Source: Mycolicibacterium flavescens
Lineage (GTDB): Bacteria > Actinomycetota > Actinomycetes > Mycobacteriales > Mycobacteriaceae
NCBI RefSeq assembly: GCF_001722335.1
Contig: NZ_MIHA01000002.1
Location: forward strand, 124,001 to 188,000
Reading direction: 5' to 3'
Length of the DNA stretch: 64,000 nt
The notes under the pieces were generated by a model. It was not told where the DNA came from and searched no databases. It saw only the letters and a list, made by a program, of their open reading frames with translations. Positions 29,060-40,817 of the stretch are shown piece by piece. Numbering within the stretch: position 1 is the stretch's first letter; every line of letters begins with the position of its first letter. The translations under genes and the position numbers were made by a program.

Positions 29060-30105
29060 GGCCCCCCGAACGCCAGCGCCGGATCGACCTTGACCGCGCG
29101 CCGCAATCCGGCGGCGCTGGCCAGCAACCCGATCACCACCGCGATCACCGGCAGCGCCACGAACGCCTGCACCGGCACGATCACCTGCATCGGGAACAGC
29201 GGACCGAGCAGCAGCGACAGGCCCGCACCGAGCAGCGCGGCCAGCAGAGCCACGATCACCGCCTGCAGCGCCAGACCGGCCATCACCGAGCGGGTGGGCA
29301 CGCCGATCGCCTTGAACACGGCGAAGTCGCGCAGCCTCTCCAGCGCCGACAGGTACACCACGGACCCGACGATCAGCGCCGCCACGATCCACAGCAGGAC
29401 CGCGACGATGGTGATCGAGTTCACCGCGACGCGCAGCGGGCGCAGCAGATCCTCGATCGCACCCGCGCGGTCGAGGACCCGGTAACCGTCGGGCACCTGC
29501 TCGAGCGCACCCCGCACACCGATCGAGGCGACCAGCGGCTCACCGCCGTACACCAGTTGTTGGGCGCCCGGTATGGTGAGAAACACGTTGGGCAGGTTGG
29601 CCAGCGCGGTCGAGTTGTCGACGAGACCGGTGACCGTCAGCCTGCGCGAAGCGATTTCGACCTCGTCGCCGACGCCGCGGCCCAGCGTCGTCGACACCGC
29701 CACCTCGTCGGGACTGCGCGGGACGCGGCCGTCGATCACCGCCGGCATGCCGGGGCCGTCCTCGGGCGCGCCGAAGATGTCGATGTTGCGGGTGTCGCCG
29801 TCCAGGGTCGCCGTACCGCCCGCGTAGGCCAGCGGTGCGGCCGCCTCGACGCCGGGCGCCGCCGCGATGCGCCGCAACTCCACCGGCGCGAACGGGGTGG
29901 CCCCGACGAACGGACCGGATGCGCCCGCCTTGATCACGAACTCGTCGACCCCGAGGGAATCGACCGTGCGTTCGGCCTCGGTCTGAAATCCGTTGGCCAG
30001 ACCGGTCAGCACCAGCGTCATCCCGAAGATGATCGCCGTGCTCACCACCGCGATGGCGAAACGCCGCTTTCTCCACTGCATGTCGCGCAGCGCGGCGATG
30101 AGCAT
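29056..30105 (-). CDS. FtsX/DevC-type ABC permease
   Basis: This 349-residue membrane protein has the MacB/FtsX layout. One N-terminal helix (FAIAVVSTAIIFGMTLVLTGL) precedes a large extracytoplasmic domain (about 40-240). Three C-terminal helices follow (SITIVAVLLWIVAALIVGSVVY, AVIVALLAALLGAGLSLLLG, ALPVIAVVIGLLASAAGL), with FAVFKAIGVPTRSV on the cytoplasmic side. It pairs with the downstream ATPase gene through a GTGA overlap. This type exports or extracts lipids, peptides or lipoproteins and does not import amino acids. A -10 TAACGT lies 7 nt before ATG 30105, so the mRNA may be leaderless. Confidence 0.92.
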   Translation of the reverse strand: MLIAALRDMQWRKRRFAIAVVSTAIIFGMTLVLTGLANGFQTEAERTVDSLGVDEFVIKAGASGPFVGATPFAPVELRRIAAAPGVEAAAPLAYAGGTATLDGDTRNIDIFGAPEDGPGMPAVIDGRVPRSPDEVAVSTTLGRGVGDEVEIASRRLTVTGLVDNSTALANLPNVFLTIPGAQQLVYGGEPLVASIGVRGALEQVPDGYRVLDRAGAIEDLLRPLRVAVNSITIVAVLLWIVAALIVGSVVYLSALERLRDFAVFKAIGVPTRSVMAGLALQAVIVALLAALLGAGLSLLLGPLFPMQVIVPVQAFVALPVIAVVIGLLASAAGLRRAVKVDPALAFGGP

Positions 30106-30112
30106 GCTCGCG

Positions 30113-30118
30113 ACGTTA
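30113..30118 (-). promoter_or_regulatory. Leaderless -10 element of ABC permease gene
   Basis: On the minus strand TAACGT is followed by 7 nt and ATG at 30105. It is the only -10-like hexamer in the 46 bp between the PfpI and permease genes. Confidence 0.4.
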
Positions 30119-30151
30119 CCGACGTGGCCGCACCCGTGGGCGGGCTTTCAC

Positions 30152-30706
30152 CTACTTGGCGAACGCGTCCACCAGCGCGTTGCAGAACGCGGGCAGATCG
30201 TCGGGCTTGCGGCTGGACACCAAAGTGTTTGCCCCGCGCGAGCATTCGACGACCTCGTCGTCGACCCAGTTCGCGCCGGCGTTGACCAGGTCGGTCTTGA
30301 CGCTCGGCCACGAGGTCAGCGTGCGACCGCGCACCACGTCGGCCTCGATCAGCGTCCACGGGCCGTGGCAGATCACCGCGACCGGTTTACCGGCCTCGAA
30401 GAAACTCTTGGCGAACGCCACGGCGGCGGCGTCGGTACGCAGGTTGTCCGGGTTGGCCACCCCGCCGGGCAGCACCAGCCCCGCGTAGTCGGCCGCCGAC
30501 ACCGAATCCGCGGCTTTGTCGGCCTCGAATGTGTCGGCTGGGGTGAGGTGGTTGAACGCCTGGACCTTGCCCACCTCGGTGGACACCAGTTCGGGTGTGC
30601 CCCCGGCCTGTTCGACGGCCTTCCAGGGTTCGGTGAGTTCGACCTGCTCGACACCCTCGAGCGCGACCAGAAACGCAATCTTCTTGCCAGTCAATGAATC
30701 AGCCAT
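30152..30706 (-). CDS. DJ-1/PfpI family protein (class I glutamine amidotransferase-like)
   Basis: This 184-residue flavodoxin-like protein begins MADSLTGKKIAFLVALEGVE. It shows the family elements LVLPGGVANPDNLRTD and the nucleophile elbow AVICHGPWTLIEADVVRGR, with the catalytic Cys-His pair at about 110-111. Relatives are stress proteins, proteases or glyoxalase/deglycase-like enzymes. The activity here is undetermined. ATG 30706 is preferred over a longer open frame. TATGCG with a 6-nt spacer might give a leaderless start. It lies 46 bp upstream of the permease gene and may share its transcript. Confidence 0.9.
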   Translation of the reverse strand: MADSLTGKKIAFLVALEGVEQVELTEPWKAVEQAGGTPELVSTEVGKVQAFNHLTPADTFEADKAADSVSAADYAGLVLPGGVANPDNLRTDAAAVAFAKSFFEAGKPVAVICHGPWTLIEADVVRGRTLTSWPSVKTDLVNAGANWVDDEVVECSRGANTLVSSRKPDDLPAFCNALVDAFAK

Positions 30707-30758
30707 GACCAACGCATACCCACCAGACGAGCGGTCAACCTGACCGGTTTTTCCTCGG

Positions 30759-30793
30759 TACACTCGATGCGGACGGGGGCCGACACGGCCCCC
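30759..30793 (+). promoter_or_regulatory. Putative promoter and GC hairpin ahead of the small ORF
   Basis: TACACT (30759-30764) with TCAACC 18 bp upstream looks like a mycobacterial promoter. A perfect hairpin follows directly: GGGGGCC (30775-30781), loop GACAC, GGCCCCC (30787-30793). The hairpin would sit at the 5' end of a leader of about 79 nt before ATG 30850. It could protect the mRNA or regulate translation. This is inferred from pattern only. Confidence 0.45.
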
Positions 30794-30849
30794 GATCGCG
30801 CTTTCACCGACGATGTGCGCGCTGGTGAGCACGAACAAAGGAACGACCC

Positions 30850-30999
30850 ATGACTGCACTGCAGGACTGGCTCAGTGACCCCCCGATGGTTCCCCGCAGC
30901 GTCAAGGCGCTGATCTGCGACGTCTTGCGCCGCCAACCGCCCGAGCCCGTTCGCGAGGCCGAACCGCAACTGCTGGCCCGCGGACTCGAGCGCTGCTGA
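30850..30999 (+). CDS. Small ORF, 49 residues, unknown function
   Basis: ATG 30850 to TGA 30997-30999 encodes MTALQDWLSDPPMVPRSVKA..., ending LLARGLERC. It is too short for standard cut-offs. Support comes from a well-placed Shine-Dalgarno AAAGGA (7 nt before ATG), an upstream promoter-like TACACT, a leader hairpin, and a third-position GC preference like its neighbours. The peptide is soluble and amphipathic, with two Cys residues (about 24 and 49, the last residue). It is not recognised. It converges on the p55 gene, 6 bp away. It could be a regulatory peptide or a chance frame. Confidence 0.55.
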   Translation: MTALQDWLSDPPMVPRSVKALICDVLRRQPPEPVREAEPQLLARGLERC

Positions 31000-31005
31000 C
31001 CGCGA

Positions 31006-32589
31006 CTAGCTGCGGTGGCGGCCCGCGGGTTGCTCAAGTGCGGTCTGCTGGGCGTCGGTTTCGTCGGCGTGTTCGTTCTTCCCGCTGATCAGCAGGCCCA
31101 GCAGCGCGCCGACGACGCAGATCACAACGGTGACCAGGAAGATGTCGCCGTACTGCAGGACGTAGGCCTCGCGGTAGCGTTCGGCCTCGGCGGCCAGACG
31201 CTCGGCCAGCGTGTCCGCACCGGGCGGGAACGGCAGCGTCTGCAGGTGCTGGTTGAGCCGGTACAGCCCCCACGCGGTCAACCCCGCCAGCCCGATCAGC
31301 ATGCCGATCATCCGGGCGACCACCACGGCCGCCGACGCGATGCCGTGCTGGGCGGCCGGCACCACCCGCAGCGTCGCCGAGGTCAGCGGGCCGATCACCA
31401 GGCCGAGTCCGAGTCCGGCGATGGCCAGATCCGTGTCGAGCACCGGCAGCGAGATGAACCCGAGATCGTGGTGTGACGACAGCACGTCGACGCGCCAGTT
31501 CGACACCAGCCAGTAGCCGCCGGCGGCGATCATCAGCCCGACGAACGTCACGATCCGGTCGCCGATGCGGCTGGCCAGCCAACCGCCGATGAGGGCGCCG
31601 ATCGGCAGCGCGATCAGGAACCGCAGCAGCAGCAGGACGGCCTCGGTCTGGCCCTTGCCCAGCACGCCCTGGCCGAACAGTTCGACGTTGACCAACGTCA
31701 CCATCAGCGCGGCGCCGGCGCACAGGGAGGCGCCGAGCGCGGCCAGGAACGGCCGGAAATGCACGCCGGCGGGTTCGATCAACCGGGTGCGGGCGAACCG
31801 CTCCCAGACGAAGAACGCGATCAGGGCGACCGCGGCGCCGATCAACACCGGCGGGCCGTATTCGGGCAGGATCTGGCGGCCGTCCGGAGCGGGGTTGTAG
31901 AGGCCGATCACGGTCAAGCCCAGCGCCACGGCGAGCAGCACACCGCCGACGACGTCGACGCGCTCGGGTTCCTCGGGTTTGAGCCGCCCCGGCAGGCTGT
32001 AGTGGATCAGCACCATCGCGACCGCGGCCAGCGGCACGTTGATCCAGAACACGTCGCGCCAGGTGTTGAGCACGGCCACCACCGCGATGCCGTACAGCGG
32101 GCCCAGGACGCTGCCGAGTTCCTGCGCGGCGCCGATCCCGCCGAGCACCGAGGCGCGGTTGCGGCTGGCCCACAGGTCGGCGGCCAGCGCCAGGGTCACC
32201 GGCAGCAGGGCGCCGCTGGCGACGCCCTGGATGGTGCGCCCGATCACCATCGGGACCAGGTCGTTGGACAGCGCGGTGACCACCGAACCGACCGCGAACC
32301 CGGCCAGGCTCAGCTGCAGGATGAACTTGCGCCCGAACCGGTCCGAGGCGCGGCCCAGCAGCGGCATCGCCGCGATGTAGCCGAGCAGGTAGCACGTGAT
32401 GATCGGCGTGACCCGCTGCAGCTGGTTGATCGGAATCTGCAGGTCGACGATGATGTCGCGGATGATCGCGACGACCACGTAGGTGTCGAGAGCGCCCAGC
32501 AGCACCGCCAGGCTGCCGGCGCTGATCGCGATGCGCCGGTTGGTGGTGGCCGAACCGCTACCGGTGAGGACCGACTCCGACGGCGGCAT
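31006..32589 (-). CDS. P55-like MFS efflux/lipid transporter (DHA2 type)
   Basis: This 527-residue major facilitator protein has about 14 transmembrane helices. TM1 carries the acidic residue in [12 protein letters not shown]. Motif A is [11 protein letters not shown], and motif C-like glycines are in [16 protein letters not shown]. In mycobacteria P55 acts with the lipoprotein LprG to deliver triacylated lipids to the outer membrane, and its loss changes drug susceptibility. ATG 32589 overlaps the lprG stop by one base (TGATG), so translation is coupled. The C terminus is a short cytoplasmic tail ([12 protein letters not shown]). It is the second gene of the lprG-p55 operon. Confidence 0.95.
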   Translation of the reverse strand: MPPSESVLTGSGSATTNRRIAISAGSLAVLLGALDTYVVVAIIRDIIVDLQIPINQLQRVTPIITCYLLGYIAAMPLLGRASDRFGRKFILQLSLAGFAVGSVVTALSNDLVPMVIGRTIQGVASGALLPVTLALAADLWASRNRASVLGGIGAAQELGSVLGPLYGIAVVAVLNTWRDVFWINVPLAAVAMVLIHYSLPGRLKPEEPERVDVVGGVLLAVALGLTVIGLYNPAPDGRQILPEYGPPVLIGAAVALIAFFVWERFARTRLIEPAGVHFRPFLAALGASLCAGAALMVTLVNVELFGQGVLGKGQTEAVLLLLRFLIALPIGALIGGWLASRIGDRIVTFVGLMIAAGGYWLVSNWRVDVLSSHHDLGFISLPVLDTDLAIAGLGLGLVIGPLTSATLRVVPAAQHGIASAAVVVARMIGMLIGLAGLTAWGLYRLNQHLQTLPFPPGADTLAERLAAEAERYREAYVLQYGDIFLVTVVICVVGALLGLLISGKNEHADETDAQQTALEQPAGRHRS

Positions 32590-33287
32590 CAGGCGGCGGG
32601 CTTGGTGACCGTCACCGGCTTACCCCAGTCCGTCATCGTCATCGTCACGCTGTTGCCCGACGACGGCTCGAGCTTGGCCTGCATCAGCTCGTGGTCGCCG
32701 TCCTCGGCGATCCAGGCGGTGCCGGGCACCGGGCCGGTGGCACCGATCTGCGGGGCGATCGCGTTGACCGCGTCGGCGGTGACGGTCCCGGTGACGCGGA
32801 CGGTCTCGACGCCGTTGAGCGTCTCGCGGCCGTCGGACTTGGCGTCGGAGAAGTTGGCCAGGATGTTGGCCAGACCCTTTTCGGGGCTCAGGATCGCCGA
32901 CGCGTCGTACACCTCGGCCGCCGGACCGAAGTCCTGCAGCTGGCCGCCGGCGCTGATCGCGCCGTAGAGGATCCCGTCGAACACCACGAACTCGATGCCC
33001 TCGAGGCGCTGGCCGAGGAAGTTGATGTTGGCCTTGCCCTGCGCGGCGACCTCGGGCACGTTGGTCAGATCGCCTTCGAGCGACTCGATCGGCAGCTGCT
33101 CGATCGTGCCCTCCACGGTCAGCCGCAGATGCACGCTCGTCTGGTTCTTGGTGGTCTCGCTGGACTGCTGCAGCAGCGTCGCCGCATCGGGCAGATCCTT
33201 GGCCGACTCATCCGATGACGAGCAGCCGGCGAGGAAAGCGACAGCAAAGACTAGGGCGGCGAAGATCGCCGTGAGGCGGGAGCGCAT
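32589..33287 (-). CDS. lprG: Lipoprotein LprG
   Basis: LprG is a cell-envelope lipoprotein with a hydrophobic pocket that carries triacylglycerides, lipoarabinomannan precursors and similar lipids. The 232-residue precursor starts [22 protein letters not shown], given here as an n-region MRSR, a hydrophobic core and the lipobox LAGC, with lipidated Cys near 22. The LppX/LprA/LprG domain covers the rest ([22 protein letters not shown] near 53). The start at ATG 33287 is fixed by the signal peptide and by a leaderless -10, TACGAT, 6 nt upstream. It is co-transcribed with p55. Confidence 0.95.
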   Translation of the reverse strand: MRSRLTAIFAALVFAVAFLAGCSSSDESAKDLPDAATLLQQSSETTKNQTSVHLRLTVEGTIEQLPIESLEGDLTNVPEVAAQGKANINFLGQRLEGIEFVVFDGILYGAISAGGQLQDFGPAAEVYDASAILSPEKGLANILANFSDAKSDGRETLNGVETVRVTGTVTADAVNAIAPQIGATGPVPGTAWIAEDGDHELMQAKLEPSSGNSVTMTMTDWGKPVTVTKPAA

Positions 33288-33441
33288 GAGTGCATCGTAG
33301 AGGGTCCGGCGCACCGGACACGGTGCACGGGTGCGACGACAACCCGCCGGACTCCCCGTTGAGCTGCGCATTCGCGGTAATGGTCGGCTGCGGCACACTC
33401 GCCCGCGGGTGCGCACGCCGAGCACTGGATAGTCTGGCGGC
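33288..33441. promoter_or_regulatory. Divergent lprG / ribE promoter region
   Basis: Both genes show leaderless -10 elements with a 6-nt spacer: TACGAT on the minus strand (33294-33299) for lprG, and TAGTCT (33430-33435) for ribE. A palindrome GTCCGG-CGCA-CCGGAC (33304-33319) overlaps the expected -35 zone of lprG and may be an operator. No FMN riboswitch fits in this gap. Confidence 0.5.
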
Positions 33442-34050
33442 GTGTTCACCGGAATCGTCGAAGAAGTGGGCGAGGTCGTCGAGAAACAGGATCTCGGCGA
33501 CGCTGCCCGGCTCGCCATCCGTGGGCCCGTGGTGACCTCCGACGCCGGGCACGGTGACTCGATCGCGGTCAACGGCGTCTGCCTCACCGTCGTGGAGGTG
33601 CGCGCCGACGGCGCCTTCACCACCGACGTCATGGGGGAGACCCTGAACCGGTCCAGCCTGGGCGCGGCGGGGGTGGGCAGCCGGGTCAACCTGGAGCGCG
33701 CGGCCGCGGTCAACAGCCGCCTCGGCGGGCACATCGTGCAGGGCCACGTCGACGGCACCGGACACGTGATCGCCCGCACCCCGTCGGAGCACTGGGAGGT
33801 GGTGCGGATCGCACTGCCCACCGCGTTGTCGCGGTATGTGGTCGAGAAGGGTTCGATCACCGTCGACGGGGTCTCGCTGACGGTTTCGGCGATCGGGCAC
33901 GACTGGTTCGAGGTCTCGCTGATCCCCACCACGCTGGACCTGACGACGCTGGGCCGCGCCGAGGTCGGCACCCGGGTCAACCTGGAGGTCGACGTCATCG
34001 CCAAGTACGTCGAGAGGCTGCTCGGCAGCCGCGACGACGACAGCCGATAA
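33442..34050 (+). CDS. ribE: Riboflavin synthase alpha chain
   Basis: RibE dismutates two lumazines to riboflavin. The 202-residue protein shows two tandem lumazine-binding domains. Each starts with a similar beta-barrel segment ([15 protein letters not shown] and the second around [17 protein letters not shown]), with catalytic-type sequences [14 protein letters not shown] and [17 protein letters not shown] 33442 follows TAGTCT by 6 nt, implying a leaderless mRNA. The gene is the first of the rightward ribE-ribBA-ribH group and diverges from lprG. It is sometimes named ribC in mycobacteria. Confidence 0.96.
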   Translation: MFTGIVEEVGEVVEKQDLGDAARLAIRGPVVTSDAGHGDSIAVNGVCLTVVEVRADGAFTTDVMGETLNRSSLGAAGVGSRVNLERAAAVNSRLGGHIVQGHVDGTGHVIARTPSEHWEVVRIALPTALSRYVVEKGSITVDGVSLTVSAIGHDWFEVSLIPTTLDLTTLGRAEVGTRVNLEVDVIAKYVERLLGSRDDDSR

Positions 34051-34103
34051 CTGGCGTCGGCGCAGGTCAAGCACGCGGCAATAAGTTTACGACAGTGGTG
34101 GTT

Positions 34104-34109
34104 CATACT
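34104..34109 (+). promoter_or_regulatory. Leaderless -10 element of ribBA
   Basis: CATACT is followed by 6 nt (GATGTG) and GTG 34116. This supports GTG 34116 as the start rather than GTG 34095 or 34098 in the same frame. Confidence 0.45.
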
Positions 34110-34115
34110 GATGTG

Positions 34116-36355
<2,240 letters not shown>

Positions 36356-36369
<14 letters not shown>

Positions 36370-36823
36370 GCGACATCATGAGTTCGCCGTCGCGCCGGTG
36401 GTCTTCGTCGTGCGAGATGGTGAACCCGAGATCCTCGTAGACGCCCCGAGCCGCCATGTTGTCGGCGGCGACCCGCAGTTTCACTGTCCGGACCCGGCAC
36501 TCGCCTGCCCAGTCGACCGCGGCGGTGACCAGGCTGTGGGCCAGCCCCCGGCCGCGAACCGCGGGATCCAGCCACAGCGAATACAGGTAGACGGCCTCGG
36601 CGTTCTCGTACTGGGCGCCGATCAGGCCGACCGGACGCTCCTCGAGCAGTGCCGCGAACTGCGCGTGATCGCGTAACCGGCGCCGCCACTGCGCGGCGGT
36701 GAAGCTCACCTCCTCGCGGAAGCTCGGATCATCCTCGCCGACGGCGTCGGCCAGCGCACGTAACCGCACCGCGGCGAACATCCGCCAGTCGGACTCGTCG
36801 AGCCGGGTGACGTGCGCGCTCAC
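36356..36823 (-). CDS. GNAT family N-acetyltransferase
   Basis: This 155-residue GNAT protein shows the usual strands and acetyl-CoA loop. Motif A is WLDPAVRGRGLAHSLVTAAVDWA (R/Q-x-x-G-x-G/A as RGRGLA), followed by motif B in VAADNMAARGVYEDLGFTIS. The substrate is unknown. The start at 36823 overlaps the stop of the upstream gamma-glutamyltransferase gene by 4 nt, so the two are translated together. Its C terminus overlaps the convergent PH-domain gene by 14 nt. Confidence 0.9.
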
Positions 36824-38781
36824 CGCGAGTCGCCCATCACCAGACCTTCCCGGCGAGGGTCCGCACCGCCGACCAACTCCCGTCCGTCGCGGACGATCGC
36901 CGACAGGCCGCTGGACTGATCGGCCAGGTCCACGTCGTGACCGAGCGCGCGCAGCCCCTGTACCAGTGGGTCATGGTCGCCGTCGTCGGTGGTGTCGATG
37001 ACCGGGTGCTCGCCGCCGACGTTGGTCTTCGGGGTGTTGGCGGCGCCGAAGTCCACCATGGACACCGCCCGTTGGGGATCCATCCCCCAATCCAGAATGC
37101 CGACAGTCGTTTTCACGACGAACTGGATGATCACCGAACCGCCCGGCGAACCCAGCACCGCAGACAGCGGTCCGCGTCGACCCGGCGGACCCGGCGCCGG
37201 GCCGAAGATCAACGTCGGCGCCATCGAACTGCGGGGCCGCTTGCCGGGCTGAATGCGGTTGGCCACCGGGACGCCGTCGGGTTTGGTGGGCTCGGCGGAG
37301 AAGTCGGTCAACTGGTTGTTGAGGATGAAGCCGTCGACCATGTGGTACGAGCCGAACGAGGACTCCACGGTGGTGGTCAGCGAGGCGGCGTTGCCCTGCG
37401 CGTCGACGATGCTGAGCTGACTGGTGCCGTGCTCGGGGGTCGGCGGCCCAAGGCTGCCCGGCGGTCCGAACGGGCCCGGTTCGGCCTTGCCCATGGTGCG
37501 CTGTTCGGAGATCAGCGCGGCGCGCCCGGCGAGATAGTCGCTGCCGAGCAGGGTGTCGGGCGAACCGCCGGGCAGCGGGACGAAATCGGTGTCGGCGACG
37601 TACTCGTCGCGGTCGGCGTACGCCAGGCGCTCGGCCTCGGAGATCAGGTGCACACCCATCACCGTGGGCCGTCCGCCGTTGAGGTCCATGTCGGTGGGCC
37701 GGTGCTCGGCCATCGGGAACCGTTCGAGGATGCCCAGCGCCGAGGCGACCGCGATGCCGCCCGACGACGGTGGCGGCATCCCGCAGATCTCGTGGCCGCG
37801 GTAGGGCCTGCAGAGCGGCTCACGCTTCTTGACGGCGTAGCCGGCCAGGTCCTGCGCGGTCATCAGGCTCGGCGTGCGGCCGCCGGACGTGTCGGCCGCC
37901 GCGGCGACGATGGCCCCGGCGAGGTCGCCGGTGTAGAACGACTCGGGGTCAGAAGCGATGACGTTCAAGGTCTTCGAGTACGCGGGGTTGGTCAGCCGGG
38001 TGCCGGCCTGCTTCGGGCTGCCGTCGGGGTTGAGGAAGTACTCGGCGGCCTGAGGATCGGCCTTCAGGTCCGGTGCGGCGTCCTCGATGGCGGCCGCCAG
38101 TCGGTCGCTGATGTCGAAACCGTCGTCAGACAGGGCGACGGCCGGCGCGAACAGGTCGCGCCACGGGGTCTTGCCGTGTTCGGCGTGGGCTTCCTGCAAC
38201 ATCCGGACGATGCCGGGCACGCCGATGGAACGGCCCGAGCCGCGGGTATCGGGTCTGGGTTCGGTCCGGTCGGTGTCGGAGATCCAGCGCAGGTAGTTCT
38301 CGGTGGCCGCCGCGGGCGCCGTCTCGCGTCCGTCGTAGGCCTGCACCTGACCGGACGCGGCGTCGAAGTACATCAGGAAGCCGCCGCCGCCGACACCGGA
38401 GGACTGCGGCTCCACCAACCCGAGCACCGCCTGGGCGGTGACGAGCGCGTCGGCCGCGGTGCCCCCGTCGCGGAGCACCTCGCAGGCGGCCTGCGTGGCC
38501 AGCGGGTTGGCCGTGACGACCGAGTAGGTGGCGGTGCGCACGGGCGTCATGTCCGCGCGGTAGCCGGTGGCGACCCCGGGGTTGGTCGCGATGTTGCGCG
38601 GTGTGCTGGACTCGCCCGCGGGGGTCTTCGGCGTCGGGGTGCCGTTCTCGACGATCGCGCACGGCCCTGAGGCTTGCGGATTTTCGGTGCTCTGCTCACC
38701 GTCTCGTCCGGCGCATCCGCCGAGCACCATCACGATCGTGGCCAGCGAGGCCAACAGCGTGGTGGGCGTACAGGGCCGCAT
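36820..38781 (-). CDS. ggt: Gamma-glutamyltransferase, lipoprotein
   Basis: This 653-residue enzyme cleaves and transfers gamma-glutamyl groups, for example from glutathione-like thiols, and matures by self-cleavage. Its signal peptide ends in the lipobox LGGC ([11 protein letters not shown], Cys near 23), so it is probably anchored outside the cell membrane. The N-terminal subunit has [13 protein letters not shown]. The catalytic Thr begins the small subunit in [21 protein letters not shown] (near 440, TSQLS). Family residues SSF and GSPGGSVI are present. It resembles GgtB of tuberculosis. ATG 38781 is fixed by the signal peptide and a leaderless -10, TACCGT, 6 nt upstream. It is coupled to the GNAT gene downstream. 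Confidence 0.92.
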   Translation of the reverse strand: MRPCTPTTLLASLATIVMVLGGCAGRDGEQSTENPQASGPCAIVENGTPTPKTPAGESSTPRNIATNPGVATGYRADMTPVRTATYSVVTANPLATQAACEVLRDGGTAADALVTAQAVLGLVEPQSSGVGGGGFLMYFDAASGQVQAYDGRETAPAAATENYLRWISDTDRTEPRPDTRGSGRSIGVPGIVRMLQEAHAEHGKTPWRDLFAPAVALSDDGFDISDRLAAAIEDAAPDLKADPQAAEYFLNPDGSPKQAGTRLTNPAYSKTLNVIASDPESFYTGDLAGAIVAAAADTSGGRTPSLMTAQDLAGYAVKKREPLCRPYRGHEICGMPPPSSGGIAVASALGILERFPMAEHRPTDMDLNGGRPTVMGVHLISEAERLAYADRDEYVADTDFVPLPGGSPDTLLGSDYLAGRAALISEQRTMGKAEPGPFGPPGSLGPPTPEHGTSQLSIVDAQGNAASLTTTVESSFGSYHMVDGFILNNQLTDFSAEPTKPDGVPVANRIQPGKRPRSSMAPTLIFGPAPGPPGRRGPLSAVLGSPGGSVIIQFVVKTTVGILDWGMDPQRAVSMVDFGAANTPKTNVGGEHPVIDTTDDGDHDPLVQGLRALGHDVDLADQSSGLSAIVRDGRELVGGADPRREGLVMGDSR

Positions 38782-38834
38782 CACCCGACGGTAGTGGATC
38801 GGGCGCGTCGGGACGCGGCAGTAACCTGGATTGC
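38782..38834. promoter_or_regulatory. Divergent leaderless promoters of ggt and uvrC
   Basis: In only 53 bp there is TACCGT on the minus strand (38788-38793), 6 nt from the ggt ATG, and TAACCT on the plus strand (38822-38827), 7 nt from the uvrC GTG. The -35 regions of the two promoters must overlap, so transcription of the two genes may compete. Confidence 0.5.
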
Positions 38835-40817
38835 GTGCCCGACCCATCGACGTACCGACCCGCCCCCGGGTCCATCCCCGTCGAACCGGGCGTCTACCGA
38901 TTCCGCGACCCGCACGGCCGGGTGATCTACGTCGGCAAGGCCAAGAGCCTGCGCAGCCGACTGAACTCCTACTTTGCCGACGTCGCGGGGTTGGCGCCGC
39001 GCACCCGGCAGATGGTGACGGCCGCGGGCAGCGTCGAGTGGACGGTGGTCAGCACCGAGGTCGAGGCGCTGCAGCTCGAGTACAACTGGATCAAGGAGTT
39101 CGATCCGCGGTTCAACATCCGCTACCGCGACGACAAGTCGTATCCGGTGCTCGCGGTCACCCTGAACGAGGAGTATCCGCGCCTCATGGTGTACCGCGGC
39201 GCCCGCCGCAAGGGAGTCCGATACTTCGGGCCGTACTCGCACGCGTGGGCCATCCGCGAGACCCTCGACCTGCTGACCCGGGTGTTCCCCGCCCGCACCT
39301 GCTCGGCGGGAGTCTTCAAGCGGCACAGGCAGATCGAACGCCCATGCCTGCTCGGCTACATCGACAAGTGCTCGGCGCCGTGCGTCGGGCGGGTCAGCGC
39401 CGAGGAGCACCGGCGCATCGTGCTCGACTTCTGCGACTTCCTGGCCGGCAAGACCGACCGGCTGATCCGCGACCTGGAACGCCAGATGAACGCGGCCGCC
39501 GAACAACTCGACTTCGAGCGTGCCGCCCGGCTGCGCGACGACGTCGGGGCGCTCAAACGCGCGCTGGAGAAGCAGACCGTGGTGTTCGGCGACGGCACCG
39601 ACGCCGACGTGGTGGCGTTCGCCGACGACGAACTCGAGGCCGCGGTCCAGGTGTTTCACGTGCGCGGCGGGCGGGTGCGCGGCCAGCGCGGGTGGATCGT
39701 CGAAAAGTCCAGCGAGCCGGGCGATGACAGCCAGGAACAGCTCGTCGAGCAGTTCCTCACCCAGTTCTACGGCGACCAGGCCGCCCTCGGTGGGGCCGCC
39801 GACGAGTCGACGAACCCGGTGCCGCGCCAGGTGCTGGTGCCGTGTCTACCGGGCAATTCCGACGAGTTGGCGACGTGGCTGTCCGGGTTGCGCGGGTCGC
39901 GGGTCAGCCTGCGGGTGCCGCAGCGGGGCGACAAGCGGGCGCTGGCCGAGACGGTGCGCCGCAACGCCCAGGACGCGTTGGCGCAGCACAAACTCAAGCG
40001 CGCCGGTGATTTCACCGCGAGAACTGCTGCGCTGCAGAATATTCAGGATTCGCTCGGGTTGGCCGAGGCGCCGCTGCGCATCGAGTGCGTCGACATCAGC
40101 CATGTGCAGGGCACCGATGTGGTGGCCTCGCTGGTGGTGTTCGAGGACGGGCTGCCGCGGAAATCCGACTACCGCCACTACGCGATCCGCGAAGCGGCGG
40201 GTGACGGCCGCTCCGATGACGTGGCGTCGATCGCCGAGGTGACCAGGCGCCGCTTCTACCGTCATCTGCACGACACTGCGCACCCGACCGAGGTTGCACC
40301 GGAAGGAAAGTCGCGTAAGTTCGCCTATCCGCCCAACCTGTACGTCGTCGACGGCGGGGCTCCTCAGGTCAACGCCGCGCAGGCGGTGCTCGACGACCTC
40401 GGCATCACCGACGTCGCGGTGATCGGGCTGGCCAAACGCCTCGAGGAGGTGTGGGTGCCTGCCGAGCCCGATCCGCTGATCATGCCGCGCAACAGCGAGG
40501 GGCTGTATCTGCTGCAGCGGATCCGTGACGAGGCGCACCGGTTCGCGATCGCCTACCACCGCAGCAAACGGTCCAAGCGGATGACCGCCTCGGCGCTGGA
40601 CTCCGTGCGCGGGCTGGGCGAGCACCGGCGCAAGGCGCTGGTCACCCACTTCGGTTCGGTGGCCAGGCTCAAGCAGGCCTCGGTGGAGGAGATCACCGCC
40701 GTGCCCGGAATCGGGGTCGCGACCGCACGCGCGGTGCTCGAAGCGCTTGGCGTACCGTCGCAAAGCGACGCGCCCGAAGCCGTAATCGGCAATGATCAGG
40801 ACAAGGTATCGGGATGA
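38835..40817 (+). CDS. uvrC: UvrABC excinuclease subunit C
   Basis: UvrC makes both incisions in nucleotide excision repair. The 660-residue protein carries the N-terminal GIY-YIG nuclease ([20 protein letters not shown] near 15), a UVR domain binding UvrB ([21 protein letters not shown] near 215) and the RNase H-like second nuclease ([20 protein letters not shown] near 415). C-terminal helix-hairpin-helix repeats are also present ([37 protein letters not shown]). The start GTG 38835 lies 7 nt after TAACCT. The upstream extension of the frame is antisense to ggt and not coding. It overlaps rapZ by 4 nt. Confidence 0.97.
   Translation: MPDPSTYRPAPGSIPVEPGVYRFRDPHGRVIYVGKAKSLRSRLNSYFADVAGLAPRTRQMVTAAGSVEWTVVSTEVEALQLEYNWIKEFDPRFNIRYRDDKSYPVLAVTLNEEYPRLMVYRGARRKGVRYFGPYSHAWAIRETLDLLTRVFPARTCSAGVFKRHRQIERPCLLGYIDKCSAPCVGRVSAEEHRRIVLDFCDFLAGKTDRLIRDLERQMNAAAEQLDFERAARLRDDVGALKRALEKQTVVFGDGTDADVVAFADDELEAAVQVFHVRGGRVRGQRGWIVEKSSEPGDDSQEQLVEQFLTQFYGDQAALGGAADESTNPVPRQVLVPCLPGNSDELATWLSGLRGSRVSLRVPQRGDKRALAETVRRNAQDALAQHKLKRAGDFTARTAALQNIQDSLGLAEAPLRIECVDISHVQGTDVVASLVVFEDGLPRKSDYRHYAIREAAGDGRSDDVASIAEVTRRRFYRHLHDTAHPTEVAPEGKSRKFAYPPNLYVVDGGAPQVNAAQAVLDDLGITDVAVIGLAKRLEEVWVPAEPDPLIMPRNSEGLYLLQRIRDEAHRFAIAYHRSKRSKRMTASALDSVRGLGEHRRKALVTHFGSVARLKQASVEEITAVPGIGVATARAVLEALGVPSQSDAPEAVIGNDQDKVSG

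Noticed and set aside
33288..34115. FMN riboswitch controlling the rib genes
   Set aside because: Leaderless-type promoters lie directly before ribE and ribBA, leaving no leader for an FMN aptamer. No RFN-like pattern was seen.
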